Source: an uncultured Lachnospiraceae bacterium
GTDB taxonomy: Bacteria > Bacillota > Clostridia > Lachnospirales > Lachnospiraceae
Assembly: GCA_947174185.1 (NCBI GenBank)
Contig: CAMWHY010000012.1
Span: 1-38,025 of the forward strand
Length of the DNA stretch: 38,025 nt
Direction of reading: 5' to 3'
This document shows, piece by piece, positions 1 through 8,096 of this stretch. Below the pieces are notes generated by a model that was given only the letters and a program-made list of their open reading frames with translations, was not told the DNA's origin and did no database searches. The number at the start of each line of letters is the position of its first letter. Position 1 is the first letter of the stretch. The translations under genes were made by a program, and so were the position numbers.

Positions 1-1
1 C

Positions 2-2077
2 GTGGGATATCTGGAACTGACGGATGATTACCAGATCGAGTTCTATGAGGAGATACCGCCGGAACGGCTGCGGGCGCTTATGGAGGAACTGGCACAGAAT
101 GACTTGGTTGAATACTGCGATTATAACCTGTCCGCGGAAACAGACTGTGATTTTTATACAAATGATGCTGAGTGGAACAGTCAGAAGTGGAATTCTTGGT
201 GGCCCAGCGGAAGAAACTGGAATATAGAGATGATCGATCTGGAAGGTGCCCTAGTCAATGCGGGGGTGATCTCTGCCAATGCAGCCAATGCTGATGCAAG
301 CGACCTTTCCGGCTTGACGACGGTAAAAATCGGTCTGATAGACTCGGTTTTTGATATATGGCATGAAGATTTGGAATATGTGACGGTATGGAATAATTAC
401 AGTAATCTCGTGGATCTTCGTACGGCAGCCTCCTTGTCGGAAAACGCCACGTTAAAACTATATCATGGAAACCATGTGGCGGGGATCATGGCTGCAGGAT
501 ATAATAATGGAAAAGGGATCACGGGGATCTGCTTAAAACCTTTCCTGTACGGCTTTTCGATGTATGGGGATACGCTTTCCTATGCTGTGGCGGCGCAGAA
601 TTCCACTATGAAGCTTCAGTATGCGCTGGATCTAATGATTGGAAACCATGTGAAGGTGATCAATTACAGCAGGGGAACTGGAACATATGCTTTTGCGGCT
701 TCCCAGCAGGAGCAGTACGCCATTGATTTTTTGGAAAAAAGAACAAATAAAATAAATCACTTTCTGGTTCGCCTGATTGATCAAGGGTATGATTTCCTGA
801 TTGTGGCGTCTGCGGGAAATGCTAACAATCAGCTGTTCTATAAATATACATTTGGGAATGAGGAAATCTCGGAAGAACGGTATGTAAGCGTGGCGGACTA
901 TGAACGCTCGAATGATCAAGAGTATGACTATCCATCGGTTGATACGGATATTACCTACGGTGCGCCTAATTCTAATGCTACAATCAGTTGTAATGAAGTA
1001 GATGCGAAATATAATAATGTATTTTCTTACAGCCGGGACGTCAGGGTACAGCACAGGGTGATCGTGGTGGGGGCAATAAGAAAACCCACCGGCAATACCG
1101 GAACATATGATGTTACCGATTTCAGTAATACGGGCAGCCGGGTGGACATCCTTGCACCGGGGGACGCGATTCTAAGCTGTATGATCTCAGGGATGGGTCT
1201 GGACTATGATTATAAACCCGGTACGTCCATGGCAGCGCCTCATGTGTCCGGCGTGGCAGGACTGGCTTATAATGTCAATCCTGATATTAGCGCACCGGAA
1301 TTAAAGGATATCATTGTAAATAATTATCAGATAACCATTGACGGATACGGGGTATTAAATGCCGCAGAGGTGATTACCGCGGTGTCTCAGTATGAAACGC
1401 CGGAGGATGAGGAGGAATATACCGTTCAGCTCCATGTAGCGGATGGATCTGGAAGCGGGGTAGGGGATGCCTTAGTTGAAGTGCGCAGCAGGTCATTTTA
1501 TTGGTGTAAGGTTCTGGGCGCTGCCATGAGAAGCGACGCGGTAGGCGACACTGTGGTATGCAGCGGAAAGACGGATGTAGCAGGAAACATAAAGTTGGAT
1601 ATCCCGCAGGGTAATTATTATGTACTGGTGGATGGAGAATACGGCGGCGTGCTGGAGGAGATCTCTGTCAGCAGTGAAGATATCATAGAACAAGCTGTCA
1701 AAGAGATCATGATGCCGGACTATCAGCCGGAGGGGGCACGGAGCGTGATCCTGCAGCTTAGTAGCAGCGCTGCGGGAGAAAACGTGAATTCCTATGGGCT
1801 CATCATCCACGGGGAGTTCAGGTTCCTAAAAGGATGGATCGATGCTGATAAAGAAGATATCCGTATCGAGGATTACGTCAGGGAAGGAGAATTGACAGCA
1901 GAGGGTGGAGAGGAGATAGCGGTGTACTATACCAGAGCTGACTTTGGGGATATCAGCGTTAGTCTGCCTGAAGGAATCTATACGGTGGAGATCACGCTGC
2001 CTGATGCAGAACCGCAATATTACCATATCATCATATCAGATAAGTATGACTTTACCTTTTACCGTTTTGAGATGTAA
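2..2077 (+). CDS. Subtilisin-like S8 serine protease, 5' end probably outside window
   Basis: Serine endopeptidase of the subtilisin family, probably secreted. The frame is open to the window edge and the visible 691 residues contain no signal peptide, so the true start is probably upstream; the GTG at position 2 is not supported by a visible ribosome site. Residues ~1-50 resemble the end of an inhibitor-type propeptide. The catalytic set is complete: Asp114 (GLIDS), His155 (HGNHVAG), Asn273 (SAGN) and Ser409 (GTSMAAPHVSG). From ~residue 472 two beta-rich segments follow: a Cna-B/carboxypeptidase-regulatory-like domain (~473-570), then a C-terminal domain ending in a tail that recurs downstream as relics. 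The gene for a membrane-anchored protein starts 37 nt after the stop, which suggests co-expression. Protease class is certain; substrate is unknown. Confidence 0.93.
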   Translation: MGYLELTDDYQIEFYEEIPPERLRALMEELAQNDLVEYCDYNLSAETDCDFYTNDAEWNSQKWNSWWPSGRNWNIEMIDLEGALVNAGVISANAANADASDLSGLTTVKIGLIDSVFDIWHEDLEYVTVWNNYSNLVDLRTAASLSENATLKLYHGNHVAGIMAAGYNNGKGITGICLKPFLYGFSMYGDTLSYAVAAQNSTMKLQYALDLMIGNHVKVINYSRGTGTYAFAASQQEQYAIDFLEKRTNKINHFLVRLIDQGYDFLIVASAGNANNQLFYKYTFGNEEISEERYVSVADYERSNDQEYDYPSVDTDITYGAPNSNATISCNEVDAKYNNVFSYSRDVRVQHRVIVVGAIRKPTGNTGTYDVTDFSNTGSRVDILAPGDAILSCMISGMGLDYDYKPGTSMAAPHVSGVAGLAYNVNPDISAPELKDIIVNNYQITIDGYGVLNAAEVITAVSQYETPEDEEEYTVQLHVADGSGSGVGDALVEVRSRSFYWCKVLGAAMRSDAVGDTVVCSGKTDVAGNIKLDIPQGNYYVLVDGEYGGVLEEISVSSEDIIEQAVKEIMMPDYQPEGARSVILQLSSSAAGENVNSYGLIIHGEFRFLKGWIDADKEDIRIEDYVREGELTAEGGEEIAVYYTRADFGDISVSLPEGIYTVEITLPDAEPQYYHIIISDKYDFTFYRFEM

Positions 2078-2114
2078 GCAGAATATTTTAAAAATATCTA
2101 AAAGGAGTGTCTAT

Positions 2115-2957
2115 ATGACAAAGAAAGTCGGAAAAAAGAAAAAGGTAATTATAACATTAACAGCGACGCTGGTGGCGTTGTCCGCGTTGTTTGCCGTGCT
2201 GTACCATAACTACACCAAGGAGATATGCGTCATGGAATTGGTGGATCACATGGGGCAGAGGGAAGGTGTCAGTATGGATAATATCCTTGTGGAAATGCAG
2301 TATTCGATCATCACGGAAGGAGAGTATAGATATAATTATCTCTATATTTTTGAAAACGGGGATGTCTATTCGGGTTATTGTATCAATTACCATTATGTGA
2401 ATGATTATTATAATCAAGAACAAAGGGAGAGGAGTGGGTATTACGCCAACATGGATGACAGGTACTGGGATTATCTATATGAACAGTGCTATTGGGGAAG
2501 GCTGTCGCTCCGTGACCTGGACGGCATCATCAATGAACTTGCCCAAGTGGATGACTTTGCCAGTTATTACCGTGAGGAGGATGATATGCCAAAACCCCAG
2601 TCGGGAACACAGGGAGAACCGATATATGATCAGGAAAATAGTGATATTTATAGAGGACATTGGTACAATGCTAGGATGGAATGGAATGGAACAGAAGATT
2701 TGAGGTGGATCAGTAGAGGGACTGTTGAAGAGATGGTTATGTATCGTTACAATGAACATGCCCACAATGCAATAGATATCATAAAATCCACATGGGCATA
2801 TGAACAGTGGACGAACCAGCTCTTCGGGGAAGGCTGGGAGGAACGGATCGACTTAAAGGATGAGATGGAAGTGATGGAGAGGAAAAGAAGCGCCATTCAG
2901 CAGTTGGAACTGTATTGGAAGTTCGTTTGGGACAGCATTTTATCATTGTTTTCTTAA
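2115..2957 (+). CDS. Membrane-anchored protein of unknown function, paralog 1 of 3
   Basis: 280 aa, not recognised. The N-terminus is Lys-rich (MTKKVGKKKK) followed by one hydrophobic segment at ~11-28, so the protein is probably anchored with its remaining ~250 residues outside the cell. The exterior part is rich in Tyr, Trp, Asp and Glu and ends in a helix-prone region (~200-280) that is nearly identical in all three paralogs. I chose ATG 2115 because AAAGGAG lies 7 nt upstream and the other two paralogs start at the same residue. The frame stays open further upstream to 1944, but that stretch overlaps the protease gene out of frame. The position directly after the protease suggests a partner, substrate or regulator of it; that is inference. 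Confidence 0.85.
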   Translation: MTKKVGKKKKVIITLTATLVALSALFAVLYHNYTKEICVMELVDHMGQREGVSMDNILVEMQYSIITEGEYRYNYLYIFENGDVYSGYCINYHYVNDYYNQEQRERSGYYANMDDRYWDYLYEQCYWGRLSLRDLDGIINELAQVDDFASYYREEDDMPKPQSGTQGEPIYDQENSDIYRGHWYNARMEWNGTEDLRWISRGTVEEMVMYRYNEHAHNAIDIIKSTWAYEQWTNQLFGEGWEERIDLKDEMEVMERKRSAIQQLELYWKFVWDSILSLFS

Positions 2958-2962
2958 AGAAT

Positions 2963-3061
2963 TATACGGTAAAGGTCACGTTGCCTGATGCAGAACCGCA
3001 ATATTACCATATCATCATATCAGATAAATATGACTTTATTTTCTACCGTTTTGAGATGTAA
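2963..3061 (+). pseudogene. Relic 1 of protease C-terminal tail
   Basis: 99 nt translating to 32 residues (YTVKVTLPDAEPQYY...YRFEM) plus TAA, matching the final 32 residues of the S8 protease at 1979-2077 with few changes (E to K, I to V, T to I). It has no start codon or ribosome site of its own and starts 5 nt after the stop of paralog 1. Frame and stop are intact. Confidence 0.88.
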
Positions 3062-3096
3062 GCAGAATATTAAAAATATCTAAAAGGAGTATCTGT

Positions 3097-3939
3097 ATGA
3101 CAAAAAAATATGGAAAAAAGAAAAGGGTTATTATAACATCAGCAGCTGCACTGCTGGCGTTGTCCGTGTTGTTTGCCGTGCTGTACCATAACTACACCAA
3201 GGAGATATGCGTCATGGAAGTGGTGGATCACATGGGGCAGAGGGAAGGTGTCAGTATGGATAATATCCTTGTGGAGATAAGATACTCGATTATCACGGAA
3301 GGGGAGCGCAGATATAATCATCTCTATATTTTTGAAAACGGGAATGTCTATTCGGGATATTATATAGACTACTCTTATGTGAATGATCATTATAATCAAG
3401 AACAAAGGGAGAGGAGTGGGTATTACGCCAACATGGACGACAGATACTGGGATTATCTATATGAACAGTGTTATTGGGGAAGGCTGTCGTCCCGTGATCT
3501 GGGTGGCATCATCAATGAACTTGCCCAAGTGGATGATTTTGACTGTTATAACCGTAAGGAGGATGATATGTCGGTACCTGACTCGGGAACACAGGGAGAG
3601 CCGATATACGATCAGGAAAATAGTGATATTTATAGAAGTCATGGGTACAGAGGCAGGATGGAAAGGAATGGAACAGAAGATTTGGTGTGGATCAGCAGAG
3701 GGACTGTTGAAGAGATGGTTATGTATCGTTACAATGAACATGCCCACAATGCCATAGATATCGTAAAATCCACATGGGCATACGAACAGTGGACGAACCA
3801 AATCTTTGGGGAAGGCTGGGAGGAACGGATCGATCTGAAGGATGAGATGGAAGTGATGGAGAGGAAAAGAAGCGCCATTCAGCAGCTGGAACTGTATTGG
3901 AAGTTCGTTTGGGACAGCATTTTATCATTGTTTTCGTAA
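3097..3939 (+). CDS. Membrane-anchored protein of unknown function, paralog 2 of 3
   Basis: 280 aa with the same layout as paralog 1: Lys-rich N-terminus, one TM segment (~11-28), exterior domain. GGAG is 7 nt before ATG 3097. It differs from paralog 1 mainly at ~75-100 and ~145-190, while the segment from WISRGTVEEM to the C-terminus is almost unchanged. It sits between two relics of the protease tail. Function unknown. Confidence 0.85.
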   Translation: MTKKYGKKKRVIITSAAALLALSVLFAVLYHNYTKEICVMEVVDHMGQREGVSMDNILVEIRYSIITEGERRYNHLYIFENGNVYSGYYIDYSYVNDHYNQEQRERSGYYANMDDRYWDYLYEQCYWGRLSSRDLGGIINELAQVDDFDCYNRKEDDMSVPDSGTQGEPIYDQENSDIYRSHGYRGRMERNGTEDLVWISRGTVEEMVMYRYNEHAHNAIDIVKSTWAYEQWTNQIFGEGWEERIDLKDEMEVMERKRSAIQQLELYWKFVWDSILSLFS

Positions 3940-3944
3940 AGAGT

Positions 3945-4043
3945 TATACGGTTGAGGTTACACTGCCATATGCAGAGCCAAAATATTACCATATCATTAT
4001 ATCAGATAAGTATGATTTTATCTTTTACCATTTTGAGATGTAA
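3945..4043 (+). pseudogene. Relic 2 of protease C-terminal tail
   Basis: 99 nt, 32 residues (YTVEVTLPYAEPKYY...YHFEM) plus TAA, matching the protease end. Many differences from 1979-2077 are synonymous (ACG/ACA, GAA/GAG). Begins 5 nt after the stop of paralog 2; no start of its own. Confidence 0.88.
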
Positions 4044-4079
4044 GCAGAATATTTAAAAATCTAAATACGGAGTGTCTGT

Positions 4080-4967
4080 ATGACAAAAAAAGCCGGAAAA
4101 AAGAAAAGGGTTATTATAACGTTAACAGCGGCGCTGGTGGCGCTGTCTGTGTTGTCTGCCGTGCTGTACCATAACTACACCGAGGAGATATGCGTCATGG
4201 AAGTAGTGGATCATATGGGGCAGCGGGAAGGCGTCAGCATGGATGATATCCTTGTGGAAATAGGATATTCGATCATAAAGAATGGAGAAGAGATAGAAAA
4301 TTATTTATATATTTTTGAAAACGGGGATGTCTATTCGGGATACTGTATCAACTACTATTATATGTATCATTCTTATAATCAAGAACTAGCGGAGAGGGAT
4401 GAGTATTACTATTATATGGACGACAGATACTGGGATTATCTATATGGACAGTACTATTGGGGAAGGCTGTCGTCCCGTGATCTGGACAGTATTATTAAGG
4501 AACTTGCCCAAGTGGATGACTTTGATTGTTATCACCGTGTGATGGAGACCGTCGGTGACTTTGGTTTTGGAGGCTCTGAGGAATATGGCGATTTTATGTA
4601 TGACACCCAATTAGGAACACAGGGGGAACAGATATATGATCAAGAAAATAGTGATATATATAGAGGTCATTGGTACTATGCCAGGTTGGAATGGAACGGA
4701 ACAGAAGGTCTGTGGCGGATCAGTAGAGGGACTGTTGAAGAGATGGTTATGTATCGTTACAATGAACATGCCCACAATGCCATTGATATCGTAAAATCCA
4801 CATGGGCATACGGACAGTGGACGAACCAGATCTTCGGGGAAGGCTGGGAAGAACGGATCGACTTAAAGGATGAGATGGAAGTGATGGAGAGGAAAAGAAG
4901 CGCCATTCAGCAGTTGGCACTGTATTGGAAGTTCGTTTGGGACAGCATTTTATCATTGTTTTCGTAA
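4080..4967 (+). CDS. Membrane-anchored protein of unknown function, paralog 3 of 3
   Basis: 295 aa, with TM segment ~11-28. It is the longest copy because of an insertion near residues 157-180 containing GDFGFGGSEEYGDF, placed exactly in the region where the other two copies vary most. The last ~80 residues are almost identical to the other copies, pointing to recent duplication or gene conversion at the 3' end together with divergence in the middle. GGAG lies 7 nt upstream of the ATG. Function unknown. Confidence 0.85.
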   Translation: MTKKAGKKKRVIITLTAALVALSVLSAVLYHNYTEEICVMEVVDHMGQREGVSMDDILVEIGYSIIKNGEEIENYLYIFENGDVYSGYCINYYYMYHSYNQELAERDEYYYYMDDRYWDYLYGQYYWGRLSSRDLDSIIKELAQVDDFDCYHRVMETVGDFGFGGSEEYGDFMYDTQLGTQGEQIYDQENSDIYRGHWYYARLEWNGTEGLWRISRGTVEEMVMYRYNEHAHNAIDIVKSTWAYGQWTNQIFGEGWEERIDLKDEMEVMERKRSAIQQLALYWKFVWDSILSLFS

Positions 4968-4972
4968 AGAGT

Positions 4973-5071
4973 TATACGGTTGAGGTTACACTGCCCGATG
5001 CAGAGCCGAAATATTACCATATCATCATATCAGATAAGTATGATTTTATTTTCTATCGTTTTGAGATGTAA
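4973..5071 (+). pseudogene. Relic 3 of protease C-terminal tail
   Basis: 99 nt, 32 residues (YTVEVTLPDAEPKYY...YRFEM) plus TAA. Closest to relic 2. Followed by the same spacer that leads into the broken fourth copy. Confidence 0.88.
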
Positions 5072-5108
5072 GCAGAATATTTAAAAAATCTAAATATGGA
5101 GTGTCTGT

Positions 5109-5169
5109 ATGATAGAAAAGGGTTATTATAATATTGGTTGCGGTGCTGGTGGCACTTTCGGTATTGTGA
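5109..5169 (+). pseudogene. Broken fourth copy of the membrane-protein gene
   Basis: ATG 5109 follows the usual spacer, but ~20 nt of the Lys-rich start is missing, shifting the frame. In the original frame 5116-5169 still reads KRVIIILVAVLVALSVL then TGA, which is the TM segment of the family. The shifted frame from ATG gives a meaningless 34-aa ORF to 5213. The homology stops soon after, so this is the decayed end of the array. Confidence 0.8.
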
Positions 5170-5470
5170 TATCTTTTATGATTCACGCAGTTTATAATTT
5201 ATGTACTGAATAAAAAAGAAGTAAAAGTAAAAATCCATTGCGCAAGTCTCAACAAATTGTATATTAAATACAAACATGTCCGCTCAATGCAACAATCTAC
5301 CAGGTTTTTTAAAGAGATAGAGTTATATTCCAGTAAATAGAGTCACTTGCATAAGCGCCGCTGGAACCAGACCTTGTGAAAATATTATAATTAATTAGGA
5401 ATTAATTTATGGTATAATGTAACAAGTGTAATCAAGGAAGTAACAGCAGAACTGCTGCAAGGAGAATAGT
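5170..5470 (+). other. Intergenic stretch between paralog array and ABC exporter
   Basis: AT-rich and without a convincing gene. It holds a small inverted repeat (TTGTAT-5 nt-ATACAA, 5257-5273), a TATAAT hexamer at 5413-5418 that is a plausible -10 without a clear -35, and a perfect palindrome (CAGCAG-AA-CTGCTG) at 5444-5457 between that -10 and the exporter start. I see no rho-independent terminator for the array. Confidence 0.5.
5444..5457 (+). promoter_or_regulatory. Palindrome in exporter leader, candidate operator
   Basis: CAGCAG-AA-CTGCTG, a perfect 6-2-6 inverted repeat about 26 nt downstream of the TATAAT at 5413-5418 and just before the AAGGAG at 5459-5464. Its size and position suit a dimeric repressor or a small RNA hairpin over the ribosome site. 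Which protein would bind is unknown. Confidence 0.4.
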
Positions 5471-5521
5471 GTGAAAAATAAATTTTTCACACGCAAATTT
5501 GTGCCTATGGCCCAAATTTGC
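5471..5521 (+). promoter_or_regulatory. Two consecutive inverted repeats at the 5' end of the exporter frame
   Basis: First, GTGAAAAAT-AA-ATTTTTCAC at 5471-5490 includes the GTG start codon. Second, GCAAATTTG at 5493-5501 pairs with CAAATTTGC at 5513-5521, with an inner GCC/GGC pair around a TAT loop. Both would form RNA hairpins before the conserved protein begins at ATG 5549. They could control translation or mark a small repeated element. Confidence 0.5.
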
Positions 5522-7312
5522 AGGTTACGGAAAGGCATGGTTATTAGTATGAAAGAACAGGAAAAATATACGGCGGGACAGTTGATCAAAAAGTTTCTGC
5601 CTTATTATAAGAAATATCGGTGGATTGTAGCGTTGGATCTGTGTTGTGCCGGACTGACTACGATCTGTGAACTTGTATTGCCATTGATCATACGCTATAT
5701 CACTGACATGGGCATGAATGACTTACAGTCTTTGACCGTGGAGTTGGTTCTACAATTGGGGATGATTTATCTGATCCTGCGGGTGATCGATCTGCTGGCT
5801 AATTTTTATATGGCGAATACGGGGCATGTGATGGGTACCCGTATTGAAACCGATATGCGTAGAGATGCTTATGAGCATCTGCAGAAGTTGTCTAATACCT
5901 ATTACAGCAATACAAAAGTGGGACAGATCATGGGCAGGATCACCAATGATCTGTTTGATGTGACGGAATTTTCCCACCATTGCCCGGAGGAATTTTTTAT
6001 TGCGGGAATTAAGGCGGTCGCCGCGTTTATCATACTAGGAAATATTAATCTTCGTTTGACGTTGATTATTTTCCTGATTGTGCCGGTCATGGCTGTTGTC
6101 TGTACGATCATCAATCTGCGTCTGCGGAACGCATTTCGGGAGCAGAGAGTCCAGATCGGAGAGTTGAACGCAAGAATTGAGGACAGCCTGCTTGGACAGA
6201 AGGTGGTCAAGGCGTTTACCAATGAGGAAAAAGAAATGGAAAAATTTGAAAAGGATAATCTTCAGTTTTTCCGCATCAAAAAGAAAACTTATTGGTATAT
6301 GGCATTTTTTCAGACAACAACAAGGGCGTTTGACGGACTGATGTATCTGGTAGTACTGGTGGCGGGAGGACTGTTCCTGATTTATGGACAGATCAAACCG
6401 GCCGATCTGGTGGCATATGTGATGTATGTGACAACGTTGATTGCAACGATACGGCGTATCATAGAATTTGCGGAACAGTTTCAGCGTGGTATGACCGGTA
6501 TTGAGCGATTTGTTGAGATCATGGATTCTGATATTGAGATCTTTGACGAACCGGATGCGGTGGAATGCGTTGCTCCGAAAGGGGAGATCAAATTCAGGGA
6601 TGTCAGCTTTGAATATCCTGATGATCACAATGTGGTATTCCGTAATTTAAACCTGTTCATTCATGCCGGGGAGAAAATAGCGATTGTCGGACCTTCCGGC
6701 GGCGGGAAAACCACGCTTTGTAATCTGATTCCGAGGTTTTATGATATTGACAGTGGTGAGATCTTTTTGGATGGAGAAAATATCAGGCATTATACGCTGA
6801 AAAGCCTTCGGAAAAATATTGGTATGGTGCAGCAGGACGTATATCTGTTTTCGGGAACCGTATATGAAAATATTGCCTACGGACGGGAGGATGCCGGGAG
6901 AGAAGAAGTCATGGAAGCAGCGAAACGCGCCGGCGCGCATGAATTTATCATGGCGCTGAAGGACGGTTATGATACCTATGTTGGAGAGCGTGGCGTGAAG
7001 CTGTCAGGAGGACAGAAGCAGCGGATCAGCATTGCCAGAGTATTTCTGAAAAATCCGCCGATATTGATTTTGGATGAGGCTACTTCCGCACTTGACAATG
7101 AAAGCGAATTTCAGGTGGCAAGATCATTGGCAGAACTATCCAAAGGAAGGACGACGGTGACTATCGCCCATCGACTGTCCAGTATCCGCAATTCAGACAG
7201 GATACTGGTGCTGACGGAGGAAGGGATCGCAGAAGAGGGCAATCATGAAACACTGTTGGCGAAACAGGGGATCTATTATCATTTTTATCAGACAGCTAAT
7301 GAGCTGAAGTAA
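5471..7312 (+). CDS. Half-size ABC exporter, TM domain fused to ATPase
   Basis: 613 aa from GTG 5471, a type-I exporter (MsbA/LmrA-like) working as a dimer in the membrane. The N-terminal half has about six TM helices. The ATPase half carries Walker A (GPSGGGKTT, ~408-416), Q-loop (MVQQDVYLFSG), signature (LSGGQKQRISIARV, ~510), Walker B with ILILDEATSALD (~532) and H-loop (TIAHRLSS). The start is ambiguous. GTG 5471 has a very good AAGGAG 6 nt upstream, but the family-like sequence begins only at ATG 5549 (MKEQEKYTAGQ), with another in-frame ATG at 5537. The ~26 residues between are encoded by inverted repeats and are odd for a protein. Substrate unknown. No gene for a second half is adjacent, so a homodimer is likely. 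Confidence 0.93.
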   Translation: MKNKFFTRKFVPMAQICRLRKGMVISMKEQEKYTAGQLIKKFLPYYKKYRWIVALDLCCAGLTTICELVLPLIIRYITDMGMNDLQSLTVELVLQLGMIYLILRVIDLLANFYMANTGHVMGTRIETDMRRDAYEHLQKLSNTYYSNTKVGQIMGRITNDLFDVTEFSHHCPEEFFIAGIKAVAAFIILGNINLRLTLIIFLIVPVMAVVCTIINLRLRNAFREQRVQIGELNARIEDSLLGQKVVKAFTNEEKEMEKFEKDNLQFFRIKKKTYWYMAFFQTTTRAFDGLMYLVVLVAGGLFLIYGQIKPADLVAYVMYVTTLIATIRRIIEFAEQFQRGMTGIERFVEIMDSDIEIFDEPDAVECVAPKGEIKFRDVSFEYPDDHNVVFRNLNLFIHAGEKIAIVGPSGGGKTTLCNLIPRFYDIDSGEIFLDGENIRHYTLKSLRKNIGMVQQDVYLFSGTVYENIAYGREDAGREEVMEAAKRAGAHEFIMALKDGYDTYVGERGVKLSGGQKQRISIARVFLKNPPILILDEATSALDNESEFQVARSLAELSKGRTTVTIAHRLSSIRNSDRILVLTEEGIAEEGNHETLLAKQGIYYHFYQTANELK

Positions 7313-7360
7313 TTGCCATATAACATTTATAAAAAGGACGGGAGAGGAGGTGCAGGAAGC

Positions 7361-7915
7361 ATGACGGAGCAGGAAATAGCGGAACTTCGGGAGTTAAGAA
7401 ATAGAGATCAGATCTTGAAAGATAAGATACATATGGTGGAAACGGAGATCATGGATGTGGATATACGGATGAATTATTTAAAACGTACCAGGCACGGAAA
7501 AGGCTTGGGATTGTTCATCGCGCTGATCTGTTTTGGACTTTCTGCCGCCGGTTTGATTTCCTATTTATTTTTATATGTGGATTCTTCCGGAAAAAATATG
7601 AATGGGTATGCGGAAACCATTGTTTTTTCCGTGACTGCTACGATGATACCGTTTTTGTTGATATTTGTATTGATCTTTGCTTTGATTACTATGATACTGG
7701 CGCTTTTTCTAATTATGGATCTGTTTCCCAGCGAGGGCGCATACCGTTCGGCAGTCAGATGGCACAGGGTTAATATTCCGCATGAGAAAAAGATATGTAT
7801 ACGGCGGCGGGAAGAACTGGAGAAATCTTTAGGAGAGCTAAAGCGTGAGAGATACGATTTAAAAGACCGGTTAGAGGAACTGAAGGAAATGGAACGGAAA
7901 ATGTTATGGGAATAA
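7361..7915 (+). CDS. Small two-TM protein flanked by coiled coils
   Basis: 184 aa, family not recognised. Residues 1-45 and ~135-184 are highly charged with heptad-like Leu/Glu/Arg patterns (coiled coils). Between them lie two hydrophobic segments, ~51-73 and ~88-125, so both coiled coils should face the cytoplasm. I chose ATG 7361 after GAGGAGG (10 nt); a TTG at 7313 in the same frame has no ribosome site. It starts 48 nt after the exporter and may be co-transcribed with it. Function unknown. Confidence 0.75.
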   Translation: MTEQEIAELRELRNRDQILKDKIHMVETEIMDVDIRMNYLKRTRHGKGLGLFIALICFGLSAAGLISYLFLYVDSSGKNMNGYAETIVFSVTATMIPFLLIFVLIFALITMILALFLIMDLFPSEGAYRSAVRWHRVNIPHEKKICIRRREELEKSLGELKRERYDLKDRLEELKEMERKMLWE

Positions 7916-7959
7916 AATAGCACTGCCGGAAAAATAATGATTAAAAAGGAAATTTTAGG

Positions 7960-7989
7960 GGGCAGATGCCGGATAGACGGCGTCCGCCC
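7960..7989 (+). terminator. Strong GC hairpin before the sigma-factor gene
   Basis: A 12-position stem with one mismatch (GGGC...GCCC outside, GCCG/CGGC inside, loop GATAGA) is followed by a weak T-rich stretch (TTATATATTAT). Likely terminator of the exporter operon; an attenuator for the next operon is also possible. The following ~60 nt are almost pure A/T. Confidence 0.6.
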
Positions 7990-8096
7990 TTATATATTAT
8001 CCGATTTTATTATATTAATATATTTAAATATTTTAATATTTTAACTGCACATTTGACGATGCGGGGACGTTATACATTACGAGAGGAGGTTTCGTT

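Larger units (their letters stand above)
1979..5169 (+). repeat. Tandem array: protease 3' tail plus membrane-protein gene, repeated
   Basis: A unit of about 982-1029 bp recurs. It consists of a 99-nt segment encoding the last 32 residues of the S8 protease and its TAA, a ~37-nt spacer with ribosome site, then a gene for a 280-295 aa membrane-anchored protein. Gene starts are at 2115, 3097, 4080 and a decayed one at 5109. Tails are at 1979-2077 (inside the intact protease) and 2963-3061, 3945-4043 and 4973-5071 (detached). Homology is obvious by eye over the whole unit. Confidence 0.93.

Noticed and set aside
1944-2114. Upstream extension of paralog 1 to give a 337-aa protein
   Set aside because: Overlaps the protease gene in another frame; the other two paralogs start at the equivalent of ATG 2115, which has the ribosome site.
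8053-8076. TTGACG/TATACA as sigma-factor promoter
   Set aside because: Spacer is only 12 nt, too short for a sigma-70-type promoter.
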